Positions 57,186-64,000 of a stretch of 64,000 bases of DNA are shown here, piece after piece. The DNA is taken from assembly GCA_964631605.1 (NCBI GenBank), contig CAZVYG010000015.1:1-64000 (forward strand). Direction: 5' to 3'. A model generated the notes under the pieces. That model was not told the origin of the DNA, searched no databases, and saw only the letters and a program-made list of their open reading frames with translations. The position numbers and the translations under genes are program-made. Source of the stretch: JARKQH01 sp964631605 (GTDB lineage Bacteria > Verrucomicrobiota > Verrucomicrobiia > Limisphaerales > UBA8199). How positions within the stretch are numbered: the first letter of the stretch is position 1; each line of letters opens with the position of its first letter.

Positions 57186-58460
57186 ATGCCACAGTTCTCC
57201 TATAAAGCCCGCCGCCGCACGGGCGAAGTGGTCGAAGGCGTTCTGGACGTCGCCGACCGCTCGGCGGCTTTGCTCCAAATCGAGCGGCTGGGGCTCTTCC
57301 CGGTGGCGGTGGATGCGGCCAAGGGGGGCGCCGTGGCCGTTGTTGAGCGCGGGGGCAAAGAGAAATTCAACTGGCGGGCCCTGCTGCCGCCCTCGATGCA
57401 AGTGGCTCTGTCCCAGAAGCGCAAGCCCAAGCTTCAGGAACTGGCCACCTTCACCCAACAGTTGGCCAATCTCCTCAATTCCGGCATGCCCCTGACCGTC
57501 GCGCTCAACAGCATGACCCACCTCGAGTCCAAGGGCATCTCGGCCGATGTCAGCCGCGAATTGCGGCAGGACGTGATGGAGGGCCGCAGCCTCTCCGATG
57601 CCATGGCCAAACAGCCCCGCATCTTCTCGGACCTCTATGTGAACATGGTCCGCGCCGGCGAATCCAGCGGCGCCCTGGTCGAGGTGCTGCGCCGCATGGC
57701 CGATCATTTCGAGCGGTTCGCCCAGGTTCAGGCCAAGTTCACCTCCGCCTTGATTTACCCCTCTTTTGTCGCGGTGGTGGGCATTGGCATCATGTTCTTC
57801 TTCATGACCTACATGCTGCCGAAGTTCCTCAGTATCTTCGAGGGCATGAATGTCACCCTGCCCATGATGACCCAGATCCTCGTCAGCATCAGCCACCTGT
57901 TCTCGGGCTATTGGTGGCTCATGCTGCTCACCGCCCTGGCCGCAGTGATCCTTTTCAAACGGTTTCAGTCCACCCCCGAGGGCCGCCGCAAGATTGACCA
58001 GTGGAAAATGAACGCGCCCGTCGTGGGCAAGGTGGTCAAGCTCAACCTGTTCGGCCAGTTCGCCCGCACCCTCTCCACCCTGCTCGAAAACGGTGTCCCG
58101 GTGCTGACCGCCCTGAAAATCACCGAGCAGGTGATCTCCAACATCGTCGTCAAAGAGGCCATCGCCAAAACGCGCGAGGAGGTCACCGACGGCAAAACCA
58201 TCGCCCAGCCGCTGGCCCGCAGCAAAATCTTTCCCCAGTTGATGGTGGACCTGGTGAAAATCGGGGAGGACACCGGCGACGTCCCCGGCGCCTTGAAAAA
58301 CGTGGCCGATACCTACGAGAACGAGCTCAGCATCGCGCTGCGGGTCATGACCAACATGATCGAGCCCGTCATGATCATCGTGATGGCGCTGGGGGTGGGC
58401 TTTCTCCTCCTGAGCGTCCTCTCGGCCATGTTCGCCATCACCGCCAATATCGCGAGGTAA
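57186..58460 (+). CDS. gspF: Type II secretion/pilus inner-membrane protein F
   Basis: 424 residues, GspF/PilC family. N-terminal 'QFSYKARRRTGEVVEGVLDV', then two T2SSF domains: 'LATFTQQLANLLNSGMPLTV' and 'GQFARTLSTLLENGVPVLTA', separated by membrane helices ('FVAVVGIGIMFFFMTYMLPK'), ending with a hydrophobic tail 'MALGVGFLLLSVLSAMF'. It anchors pseudopilus assembly in the inner membrane. Start at 57186 rather than 57129 as it matches the family N-terminus. Heads the coupled run of pseudopilin genes. Confidence 0.95.
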   Translation: MPQFSYKARRRTGEVVEGVLDVADRSAALLQIERLGLFPVAVDAAKGGAVAVVERGGKEKFNWRALLPPSMQVALSQKRKPKLQELATFTQQLANLLNSGMPLTVALNSMTHLESKGISADVSRELRQDVMEGRSLSDAMAKQPRIFSDLYVNMVRAGESSGALVEVLRRMADHFERFAQVQAKFTSALIYPSFVAVVGIGIMFFFMTYMLPKFLSIFEGMNVTLPMMTQILVSISHLFSGYWWLMLLTALAAVILFKRFQSTPEGRRKIDQWKMNAPVVGKVVKLNLFGQFARTLSTLLENGVPVLTALKITEQVISNIVVKEAIAKTREEVTDGKTIAQPLARSKIFPQLMVDLVKIGEDTGDVPGALKNVADTYENELSIALRVMTNMIEPVMIIVMALGVGFLLLSVLSAMFAITANIAR

Positions 58461-58461
58461 T

Positions 58462-59052
58462 GTGACCCCGTCCCCCTCCAGGCTCCGTTGCCGGGTTTCC
58501 GCCGCTTGTTTGGGGGCCCCACGCTTGGGCTCTCGGGGGGGCGGCCGCGCCTTCACGCTGATCGAACTCATGGTGGTCGTCGGCATCATGGGCATCCTCC
58601 TCACCACCGGCGTCCCGCTGGTTTATCGGATCGCGCACAAGGAACCCATGCGCCAATCGGTCAGCGAGCTGGTCAAGGTCTGCAGCTACGCCCGCGCCCA
58701 GGCCATTCTCAAAGGCACTCCGGTCGAGCTGGTGTTTCATCCCCGCGAAAAAGTCGCCGAGGTGGGCGCAGCCGACGGTGCCGCCGCGCCGGCGGCCGGC
58801 CCCGGCTCGACCATGCTCAGCATGCCCACCTTTCTCGCGCAGGAACGCTCCGCCCGCATTCACGAGGACGTCATCATTGAAATGCTGGACATCAATTTGC
58901 TCGAGTACAAGGACGAGGAAATCGCCCGCGTGCGGTTCTACCCAAATGGCACGTGTGATGAACTGACCGTCATTCTCCAGTCGCGCGGGGAGTGGAAGAA
59001 GATATCACTCGAGATCACCACCGCCCTGGCGGAGGTGGGCAACGTCCGATGA
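58462..59052 (+). CDS. Pseudopilin, GspH-like
   Basis: 196 residues from GTG 58462, one base after the gspF stop, with AGG just upstream. Prepilin signal 'GGRAFTLIELMVVVGIMGIL' (type IV prepilin cleavage site between G-G-R-A and F-T-L-I-E-L). After the helix, 'VSELVKVCSYARAQAILKGT' is the GspH block. Minor pseudopilin of the type II secretion system. An Ala-rich loop occurs around residues 95-115. Stop overlaps the next start by ATGA. Confidence 0.85.
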   Translation: MTPSPSRLRCRVSAACLGAPRLGSRGGGRAFTLIELMVVVGIMGILLTTGVPLVYRIAHKEPMRQSVSELVKVCSYARAQAILKGTPVELVFHPREKVAEVGAADGAAAPAAGPGSTMLSMPTFLAQERSARIHEDVIIEMLDINLLEYKDEEIARVRFYPNGTCDELTVILQSRGEWKKISLEITTALAEVGNVR

Positions 59053-59561
59053 GCTGGAAAACCCCATGCGCTCCCACGCCGCCGGCGGCAGCGCCGCGTT
59101 TCACAACGGTTCCGCGCCCGCCCGGCAGCAGGCCCCTTCCCCCCGCGGCGCGGGGCGGCCTCGGGGGGCGCCGCGCGTTCAGCCTCATCGAGGTGATGAT
59201 CGCCATGTTCCTGTTCTTCATGGCGGTTTTCACCATTCTGGCGCTGGTCTCCAACACCCTCCGCAATGCCCGCGCCCTGCAGCGGCCGCCGATTGACGCC
59301 GGCATGGCCGCCGCCCTGTACGTCAACACCAACCGCTTTTTCGAGGGAACCGTTTCCGGCGATTTCGACGAGGTGGAAAACCTGAAGGACTATTCCTACG
59401 AAGTCGAGACGACCGAAGCCATGACCAACGGGTTGCTGCAGGCCGATGTCTGGCTGCGCCGCCGCGGCCTCTCCACCCCGGCCGACCACCTGCGCATCCT
59501 GGTCTTTGACCCCAATTTTCGAGCCTCGCCCATCGGGCCGGGTTCGCGGCCGACGAGATGA
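59049..59561 (+). CDS. Pseudopilin, GspI-like
   Basis: 170 residues; ATG overlaps the GspH-like stop (ATGA). After a Pro/Gly-rich leader, prepilin signal 'GGRRAFSLIEVMIAMFLFFM' with Glu at +5, then 'VSNTLRNARALQRPPIDAGM'. The long leader (~42 residues) before the prepilin site is atypical. Minor pseudopilin by order and size, GspI position. Overlaps the next gene by ATGA. Confidence 0.8.
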   Translation: MSWKTPCAPTPPAAAPRFTTVPRPPGSRPLPPAARGGLGGRRAFSLIEVMIAMFLFFMAVFTILALVSNTLRNARALQRPPIDAGMAAALYVNTNRFFEGTVSGDFDEVENLKDYSYEVETTEAMTNGLLQADVWLRRRGLSTPADHLRILVFDPNFRASPIGPGSRPTR

Positions 59562-60391
59562 AACCGCAGGTCCAAAATCCGCTTCGCCGACCCCGCGCCT
59601 TCACGCTGGTCGAGATTCTGATTTCGATCGGCATCCTCGGGCTGGTCCTGGTGGCCATTTACTCGAGCTGGACCGCGATTTTGCGGGCCTCGAAGGTCGG
59701 GCTCGATGCGGCGGCGGCCGTGCAGCGCGCCCGCATTGCCACGCGCACCGTCGAGGACGCGCTGCTGGGCATTCAGTCCTTTGCCGCCAACCAGCCCTAC
59801 TATGGCTTCTACGCCGAAAAAGGGCGCGAGGCCACGCTCAGCTTTGTGGCGCGTCTGCCGCAGTCTTTCCCCCGCAGCGGCAAATTCGGCGAACTCGACG
59901 TGCGGCGCGTGACCTTCTCCCTCGAGCCGGGCGAGAACTACACCAGCCAACTGGTGCTGCGCCAGGCCCCGTTGCTCACGGAGTGGGACGTGGACGAGAA
60001 GGAGCATCCGCTGGTGCTGGCGAAACACGTGCGGGAATTTTCGCTCGAGTTTTGGGATTCACGCAAAAACGACTGGGTGGACGAGTGGAAGGAAACCCAG
60101 ACGAACATGATCCCCCGCCTGGTCCGCCTGTCCATGCGTATCGCGGACAAGCCCAATGCACGGCCCGAGCAGGACACCGTCGTGGCCCGCATTGTCAGCA
60201 TCCCCTCGGTCTCGGTCTTGCCGGCCTGGCAGGCGCCGATCGCGCGCCCCGGCGTTCCCGGCGCTCCGGGCGCTCCGGGTGTCCCCGGACCGGGCGGAGT
60301 GGCGCCCCCGGGCGGAGTGCCCCCGGGTGGAGTGGCGCCCGGCCCGCTTCCCGGGATGGCGCCCGGCGGCGGAAGGGGGGTGCGGCCATGA
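59558..60391 (+). CDS. Pseudopilin, GspJ-like, with collagen-like tail
   Basis: 277 residues; ATG overlaps the preceding stop. Prepilin signal 'RAFTLVEILISIGILGLVLV', then a globular domain ('KVGLDAAAAVQRARIATRTV', 'VRRVTFSLEPGENYTSQLVL', 'NMIPRLVRLSMRIADK') characteristic of GspJ. The final ~45 residues are Gly-x-Pro/Gly-Ala-Pro repeats ('GVPGAPGAPGVPG', 'GGVPPGGVAPG'), a collagen-like extension not normal for GspJ. Overlaps gspK by ATGA. Confidence 0.82.
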   Translation: MKPQVQNPLRRPRAFTLVEILISIGILGLVLVAIYSSWTAILRASKVGLDAAAAVQRARIATRTVEDALLGIQSFAANQPYYGFYAEKGREATLSFVARLPQSFPRSGKFGELDVRRVTFSLEPGENYTSQLVLRQAPLLTEWDVDEKEHPLVLAKHVREFSLEFWDSRKNDWVDEWKETQTNMIPRLVRLSMRIADKPNARPEQDTVVARIVSIPSVSVLPAWQAPIARPGVPGAPGAPGVPGPGGVAPPGGVPPGGVAPGPLPGMAPGGGRGVRP

Positions 60392-61464
60392 GACTGGCGC
60401 GGCGTTCCAACCAGGGCGGCATTGCCCTGATCATCGTCATGATCTCCATTTTTGTGCTGACGATGCTCGCGGCCGGTTTCGCTTATTCCATGAAGGTCGA
60501 GACGATGCTGGCCCGGCACGCCAGCAACGAGACGGCCCTGCAATGGCTCGGGCGCTCCGGCGTCGAATACTGCCGCTGGATCCTGGTGCTCCAGGCCACC
60601 TGCCCCGCCGAACCCTACGACTCCCTGAATCAAGCCTGGGCCGGCGGCAGCGGCGGCCCCTGCTCGACCAATGGTCCCCTGGCCGAGTTGGAGCAGGAGG
60701 TTCACCTGGACCAGGGCAGCTTCACCTGGAAGATCACCGATCTGGACGCCAAGGCCAACATCAACACGGCGGGCGAAGGCATGCTCGAAAAGGCCCTGAT
60801 GCTCATGGGCGTGGACGCCGCCGACATGACGCCCATCGTCAACTCCATCCTGGATTGGATTGATCCGGACGATCAAACCCGCATCGAGGGCACCGAGTCC
60901 GATTATTACGAGCGCCAGCGCCCTCCCTACCAGGCCAAAAACGGACCCATTGACGACATCTCCGAATTGTTGTTCGTCAAAGGGGTGACCCCCTACCTCT
61001 ATTGGGGGCCGGCCTCGAGCAACAGCCCCCCCAACCCCCTCCTGGAGAAACTCAATCCCTTTGGGTCGCGCGACCGAATGCCGAATTACCAGGTGGGCCT
61101 GGTGGACCTGTTCACGCCCATCTCCTCGGGTAAAATCAACATCAACACCGCTTCGGCGGAGGTCCTCCAATTGATTCCCGGCGTGGACCAGATTATCGCG
61201 GAAGCGATCGTCGCGGGACGCCAGGGCGAATTTGACCCGACCGGTCTGACGGGCCCCTACCGAACGGTTGCCGAGGTTCGCCGAATCCCGGAGGTCAACA
61301 TGCTGGTCCAGCGCCAGATCGAGCAGTTCTGCGACGTGCGCAGCCGCGCCTTCCGCGTCGAGATCAACGCCAAAATCGGCGCCTCAAGCCGCACCTTTTA
61401 CGCCATCGTGGTCCGGCCCACGCCGCGCGAGACCCAGGTGGTCAATTTCTACTGGAAATACTGA
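60388..61464 (+). CDS. gspK: Type II secretion minor pseudopilin K
   Basis: 358 residues, GspK/T2SSK. ATG at 60388 overlaps the GspJ-like stop (TGA at 60389). N-terminal 'GGIALIIVMISIFVLTMLAA' is the hydrophobic leader of K-type pseudopilins (lacking the usual +5 Glu). Then 'TWKITDLDAKANINTAGEGM', 'SILDWIDPDDQTRIEG' and 'KININTASAEVLQLIPGVDQ' are GspK signatures. Caps the pseudopilus tip. The frame is open upstream to 59446, overlapping I and J; that longer version is not real. Confidence 0.92.
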   Translation: MRLARRSNQGGIALIIVMISIFVLTMLAAGFAYSMKVETMLARHASNETALQWLGRSGVEYCRWILVLQATCPAEPYDSLNQAWAGGSGGPCSTNGPLAELEQEVHLDQGSFTWKITDLDAKANINTAGEGMLEKALMLMGVDAADMTPIVNSILDWIDPDDQTRIEGTESDYYERQRPPYQAKNGPIDDISELLFVKGVTPYLYWGPASSNSPPNPLLEKLNPFGSRDRMPNYQVGLVDLFTPISSGKININTASAEVLQLIPGVDQIIAEAIVAGRQGEFDPTGLTGPYRTVAEVRRIPEVNMLVQRQIEQFCDVRSRAFRVEINAKIGASSRTFYAIVVRPTPRETQVVNFYWKY

Positions 61465-61472
61465 GCCGGCGC

Positions 61473-62759
61473 TCACCTGCCGGGGAACAGGTCCTGGTCG
61501 GGCCACTCAGTGACGGCATCCGCCGCCCGGTGCAAGCCCGCATCAATCGCGCCGTCCGGTTTCTGGGAGTCCTCGGAGCGCTGATTGAACAGAACGGCCC
61601 AGCTCAGTCCATCGCTCCGGCGCACCAACAAGGTGTACGTGCCCGGAAGGCTTCCCGCGTGCCAGTAATTGGCCTGGCCTTCCCGGCCCACCGGCCGCAC
61701 CCCCCAGCCGCAGCCGTAATAATGCGCGGCGAGCGAACCATCCTTTCCCCGGCTCACAGGCGGCGGCGGGGGCGCATACAGGGCCTGCCGCGTTTCGGAA
61801 CGCAAACCCTTTCCGTCGGGCGCGTCCATGGCGGCCGCAAACCGGGCAAGGTCAATCGCCGACGCGAGCCAGCCGCCATGCGAATCCATGGCCTCGAGGC
61901 AGAACGTGCCGTAAGGCACAGGCACGCGACCGGGCGAGTCGGCGAACACACTCCGCCCTTTGCGATCCCGCGCCGTGTAATACTTCACTTCGCCGGGGGC
62001 GCGTTGCTGTTCCAGCGAGGCGCCCACCCGCATTGCCCGGATGCCCATCGGCTCAAGCAGTTCCCGCCGGACATAATCCTCATAGGCGACACCACTGACC
62101 TTTTCGATCACACGCCCCAGCACGCAATACCCGAAGTTGGAATACGCATAACGGGTTCCCGGATCAAAATCCAGCGGCCGCCCGAATACATAACGAATGA
62201 TCCCTTCCTGCCGCGCCGGCGACGCCACCCCCAGCGCTCTGGCGATTTTCTCGGATTGAAACATCGGGTCGCCGCTCGCGCCGCGGTCCCACCCGCCGGT
62301 GTGGTGCAGGCATTGCCGGACCGTGACAGTCCGCAGTCGCGGGTCGGGCTGGGCCCCTTTGGCCAGCAACGGATCAAGCTGGAGAAGTTCGAACACGCGC
62401 GCCTCGAGCTCCAGACGCCCAGCCTCGACGAGTTTGAAGATCGCCGCCGAGGTAAACGGTTTGCTGATGCTGGCGATCCGGAACAAGGCCTTCGGCGTAA
62501 CGGCCTCCTTTCGCTCGCGATCAGCCCAGCCGTACCCGCGCGCATACACCAGCTTCCCCTTCCGCACCACGGCCAGCGCTCCGCCGGGCACCTTCCGTTC
62601 GCCCATGAAGCTCTCCACCTCCCGATCAAATGCCGCAGCTACGGAAACTTCCTCCCCGGCGAAACACGCGCCCCGCCAGCCCGCCAGCAGGACCGTCCAG
62701 GAACCGGTTCGCATCAAGAACCGGCGGCGATTGAGAGCGGCTGAAGGTTCGAGGTTCAT
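61473..62759 (-). CDS. Serine hydrolase (beta-lactamase class C family)
   Basis: 428 residues. Tat-type leader 'LNRRRFLMRTGSW' and signal to ~residue 33. Catalytic Ser-x-x-Lys 'SISK' at 97-100, Tyr-Ser-Asn 'YAYSNFGYCVL', and 'YWHAGSLPGTY' near the C-terminus in place of the KTG triad. Beta-lactamase/D-alanyl-D-alanine carboxypeptidase-type fold; esterase or peptidase activity is as likely as beta-lactam hydrolysis. ATG 62759 is chosen over 62780. Convergent with gspK. Confidence 0.88.
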   Translation of the reverse strand: MNLEPSAALNRRRFLMRTGSWTVLLAGWRGACFAGEEVSVAAAFDREVESFMGERKVPGGALAVVRKGKLVYARGYGWADRERKEAVTPKALFRIASISKPFTSAAIFKLVEAGRLELEARVFELLQLDPLLAKGAQPDPRLRTVTVRQCLHHTGGWDRGASGDPMFQSEKIARALGVASPARQEGIIRYVFGRPLDFDPGTRYAYSNFGYCVLGRVIEKVSGVAYEDYVRRELLEPMGIRAMRVGASLEQQRAPGEVKYYTARDRKGRSVFADSPGRVPVPYGTFCLEAMDSHGGWLASAIDLARFAAAMDAPDGKGLRSETRQALYAPPPPPVSRGKDGSLAAHYYGCGWGVRPVGREGQANYWHAGSLPGTYTLLVRRSDGLSWAVLFNQRSEDSQKPDGAIDAGLHRAADAVTEWPDQDLFPGR

Positions 62760-62832
62760 CAGGGGTTCAGCGTCGAACAAACTTCAGCCCGGCTCAAGTG
62801 CAATTCACCCGCCCATCCGCCGCCGGCTTATG

Positions 62833-62855
62833 GCAGCGGACTCAGGAAAGTCCGG
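62833..62855. repeat. Short hairpin related to the 48.5-kb element
   Basis: CGGACT (62836-62841) and AGTCCG (62848-62853) form a perfect 6-base stem with a CAGGAA loop, within GCAGCGGACTCA, which matches the inner arm of the MITE-like element at 48,593-48,603. Possibly a degenerate copy of the same dispersed palindrome. Weak evidence. Confidence 0.3.
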
Positions 62856-62939
62856 CCGGAAACCCCGACTCGGCCCGTTGGAGCTGACGCCGTCCGTGGG
62901 CTTGGGGGAACGCTGGCCGCGTCTATCCAGGGGCGTCCA

Positions 62940-64000
62940 TCACCCCACCCCGGGAATTGCCGGCTTCGGTTCCTCCGTCGCGGCGTGATTCTCAGGGGCG
63001 GGCGGCACGCTTTCACTGCCTCCGGGGACCCCAGCGCCTTCGAGCGCCTCAGGAACGGGATTCGTCTCGACCGGCTCCGGCTCCGGAGCGGTTGCCGGCC
63101 CGGCACTGGATTCCGTGTTGACCTGCGCAGCAGCAGGGGGCTCGCCGGTCGAAGTCGCGGGTTCGGGCTCGGCGGAACCAGCGGAAGCACTTGCCGGCGC
63201 CTCCGACGGCGCAACCTCGGCCGCGGGCGATGGCGCCGCCGCTTCAGGCGTCGCGGTGGGTTTCGGCTCCGGCTTCGGCGGTTTGGGCAGAGGTTTCTTG
63301 GCGGTCTCCAGGGCTCCCGTGGCGAATTCGATCACGTGCCCCTGGTGGATAAGCCAGTGCAAATCGGCAACCAAAGCCGTCTGTTCGGGTGTCGCCGCCG
63401 GCGCGGGGGCGGGCGCGGGGGGCTGACCTTCCGCCGTTGCAGGCGCCGGGGCGGCAGGGGCAGGGGCAGGGGCGGGCGCGGGCGCCAGCGCCTCCATCAG
63501 TTGCCGCCGTGTGCACTTGGGATTGGCGTTGATAAACTCGACAATCCGTTTGACACCGTCCGAGACCGGAGTCGCTTCGAGGTCCAGGTAATGCGGGCGC
63601 GCCACGGCCACGTGCGTGATCGTCTTGTTGACTTTGAAGAACTGGAGGCCGTGCCGGGCAAACTGCTGGCTCAGCACGGTCGCAATCTGGAGCGGGAAAC
63701 GCCTCTGGTCCTCCCACACCTGCCGCACCAGCCGGTTCAGCGGCGCGCAGCGCAGCGAGCGGGAAGCGGTGCCCGAAAGGGTGTGTGACTCCACTTCCTT
63801 GATGATGATGTCCTTGTGGTTTTCGCGGAAATGGCGTTCCACCGCCTCGAGGCTCCCCAGCCGCAACGGCTCGGGCATGTTCAGACAGAGATACTCGGTG
63901 CGCCAGCTTTGGTCCTCCACCCACTTCTTCACCACCGCCTCGTCGCGCACGATTTTCACCCGGGACTTGTACACCTCGAAGGGCATCCGGGAAAACCGCT
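62940..64000 (-). CDS. Ala/Pro-rich hypothetical protein (probably partial at its N-terminus)
   Basis: At least 348 residues. The first ATG seen is at 63986, but the frame continues to the window edge with no stop, and no ribosome binding site precedes that ATG, so the real start probably lies beyond 64000. The N-terminal part ('KWVEDQSWRTEYLCLNMPEP', 'PLRLGSLEAVERHFRENHK', 'GTASRSLRCAPLNRLVRQVW', 'SQQFARHGLQFFKVNKTITH') looks like a folded domain I do not recognise; after 'AHPKCTRRQLMEAL'-like residues (~150) there is a long Ala/Pro/Glu tail with APAP repeats. Function unknown. Confidence 0.5.
   Translation of the reverse strand, partial: RFSRMPFEVYKSRVKIVRDEAVVKKWVEDQSWRTEYLCLNMPEPLRLGSLEAVERHFRENHKDIIIKEVESHTLSGTASRSLRCAPLNRLVRQVWEDQRRFPLQIATVLSQQFARHGLQFFKVNKTITHVAVARPHYLDLEATPVSDGVKRIVEFINANPKCTRRQLMEALAPAPAPAPAPAAPAPATAEGQPPAPAPAPAATPEQTALVADLHWLIHQGHVIEFATGALETAKKPLPKPPKPEPKPTATPEAAAPSPAAEVAPSEAPASASAGSAEPEPATSTGEPPAAAQVNTESSAGPATAPEPEPVETNPVPEALEGAGVPGGSESVPPAPENHAATEEPKPAIPGVG

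Noticed and set aside
57162..58607. 481-codon minus-strand frame across gspF and the GspH-like start
   Set aside because: Antisense to gspF, low-complexity charged sequence, no homology sense.
59446..60387. N-terminal extension of gspK
   Set aside because: It runs through the I- and J-type pseudopilin genes in another frame; the K leader starts at 60388.
1..64000. CRISPR arrays, rRNA genes, plasmid or phage replication origins
   Set aside because: No regularly spaced identical repeats of CRISPR size, no rRNA-like sequence and no phage structural genes were seen anywhere in the window.

Overview
The window looks like a chromosomal piece of a high-GC, Gram-negative member of the Verrucomicrobiota (probably the Limisphaerales/Pedosphaeraceae part of the phylum). 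This is inferred from gene style, not from a marker gene. The clues are many Tat/lipoprotein-secreted glycosidases and Gfo/Idh-type sugar genes, a DUF5679 protein beside a tandem NDPK, outer-membrane and type II secretion parts, and small palindromic dispersed repeats. Most genes are ordinary chromosomal genes. Mobile or accessory character is concentrated at about 0-4 kb, 31.8-35.4 kb and 48.5-52.7 kb.

Layout. 0.7-3.3 kb: a two-gene restriction-modification cassette, a TSPPF DNA methyltransferase overlapping an Mrr-like nuclease. 4.0-10.8 kb: a thioredoxin-like protein, priA, a DUF4434 protein, a membrane-anchored vWA-like protein with a Pro/Ala stalk, and a GH5 enzyme. 10.8-23.8 kb (minus strand): pbpC with a giant alpha-2-macroglobulin lipoprotein, an MFS transporter, an unusual CHASE/coiled-coil/Hpt-like protein and ychF, then a tRNA-Val(CAC). 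24.3-31.8 kb: a zinc-ribbon FxLYD-like protein, a four-gene MacAB-type export operon (adaptor, ATPase, two permeases), an M15 peptidase lipoprotein and an MgtC/DUF4010 membrane protein. 31.8-35.4 kb: a lower-GC decaying stretch with a GH29 fucosidase carrying a large internal deletion, an intact GH16, a small lipoprotein, hairpin repeats and little coding sequence. 35.4-44.8 kb: DUF5679 plus tandem NDPK, mutT and UDP-glucose dehydrogenase, a TPR protein, pta, hisC, a hexose-phosphate mutarotase, an AlgE-like porin and a CII-like regulator. 45-48.5 kb: a ceramidase-like protein, a sugar isomerase and a Gfo/Idh oxidoreductase in one direction.

48.5-52.7 kb holds the most striking locus. A single 980-residue polypeptide carries an archaeo-eukaryotic primase domain of the TOTE-conflict type, an SF2 helicase and a C-terminal DUF559/Vsr-like nuclease. 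It is divergent from a WYL-domain regulator, and a MITE-like palindromic element touches its stop codon. This is a probable DNA-targeting conflict/defence locus.

52.7-57.0 kb is a threonine-degradation module: an XRE-cupin regulator, direct-repeat operators, tdh, a TlpA-like thioredoxin and kbl. 57.2-61.5 kb is a translationally coupled pseudopilus/type II secretion block (gspF, H, I, J, K), with a collagen-like tail on the J-type pseudopilin. The window ends with a serine hydrolase and an Ala/Pro-rich protein running off the edge.

Limits: all assignments come from reading the sequence and recalling families; no database search was run. Start codons were moved inward where a signal peptide, ribosome binding site or four-base overlap favoured it.
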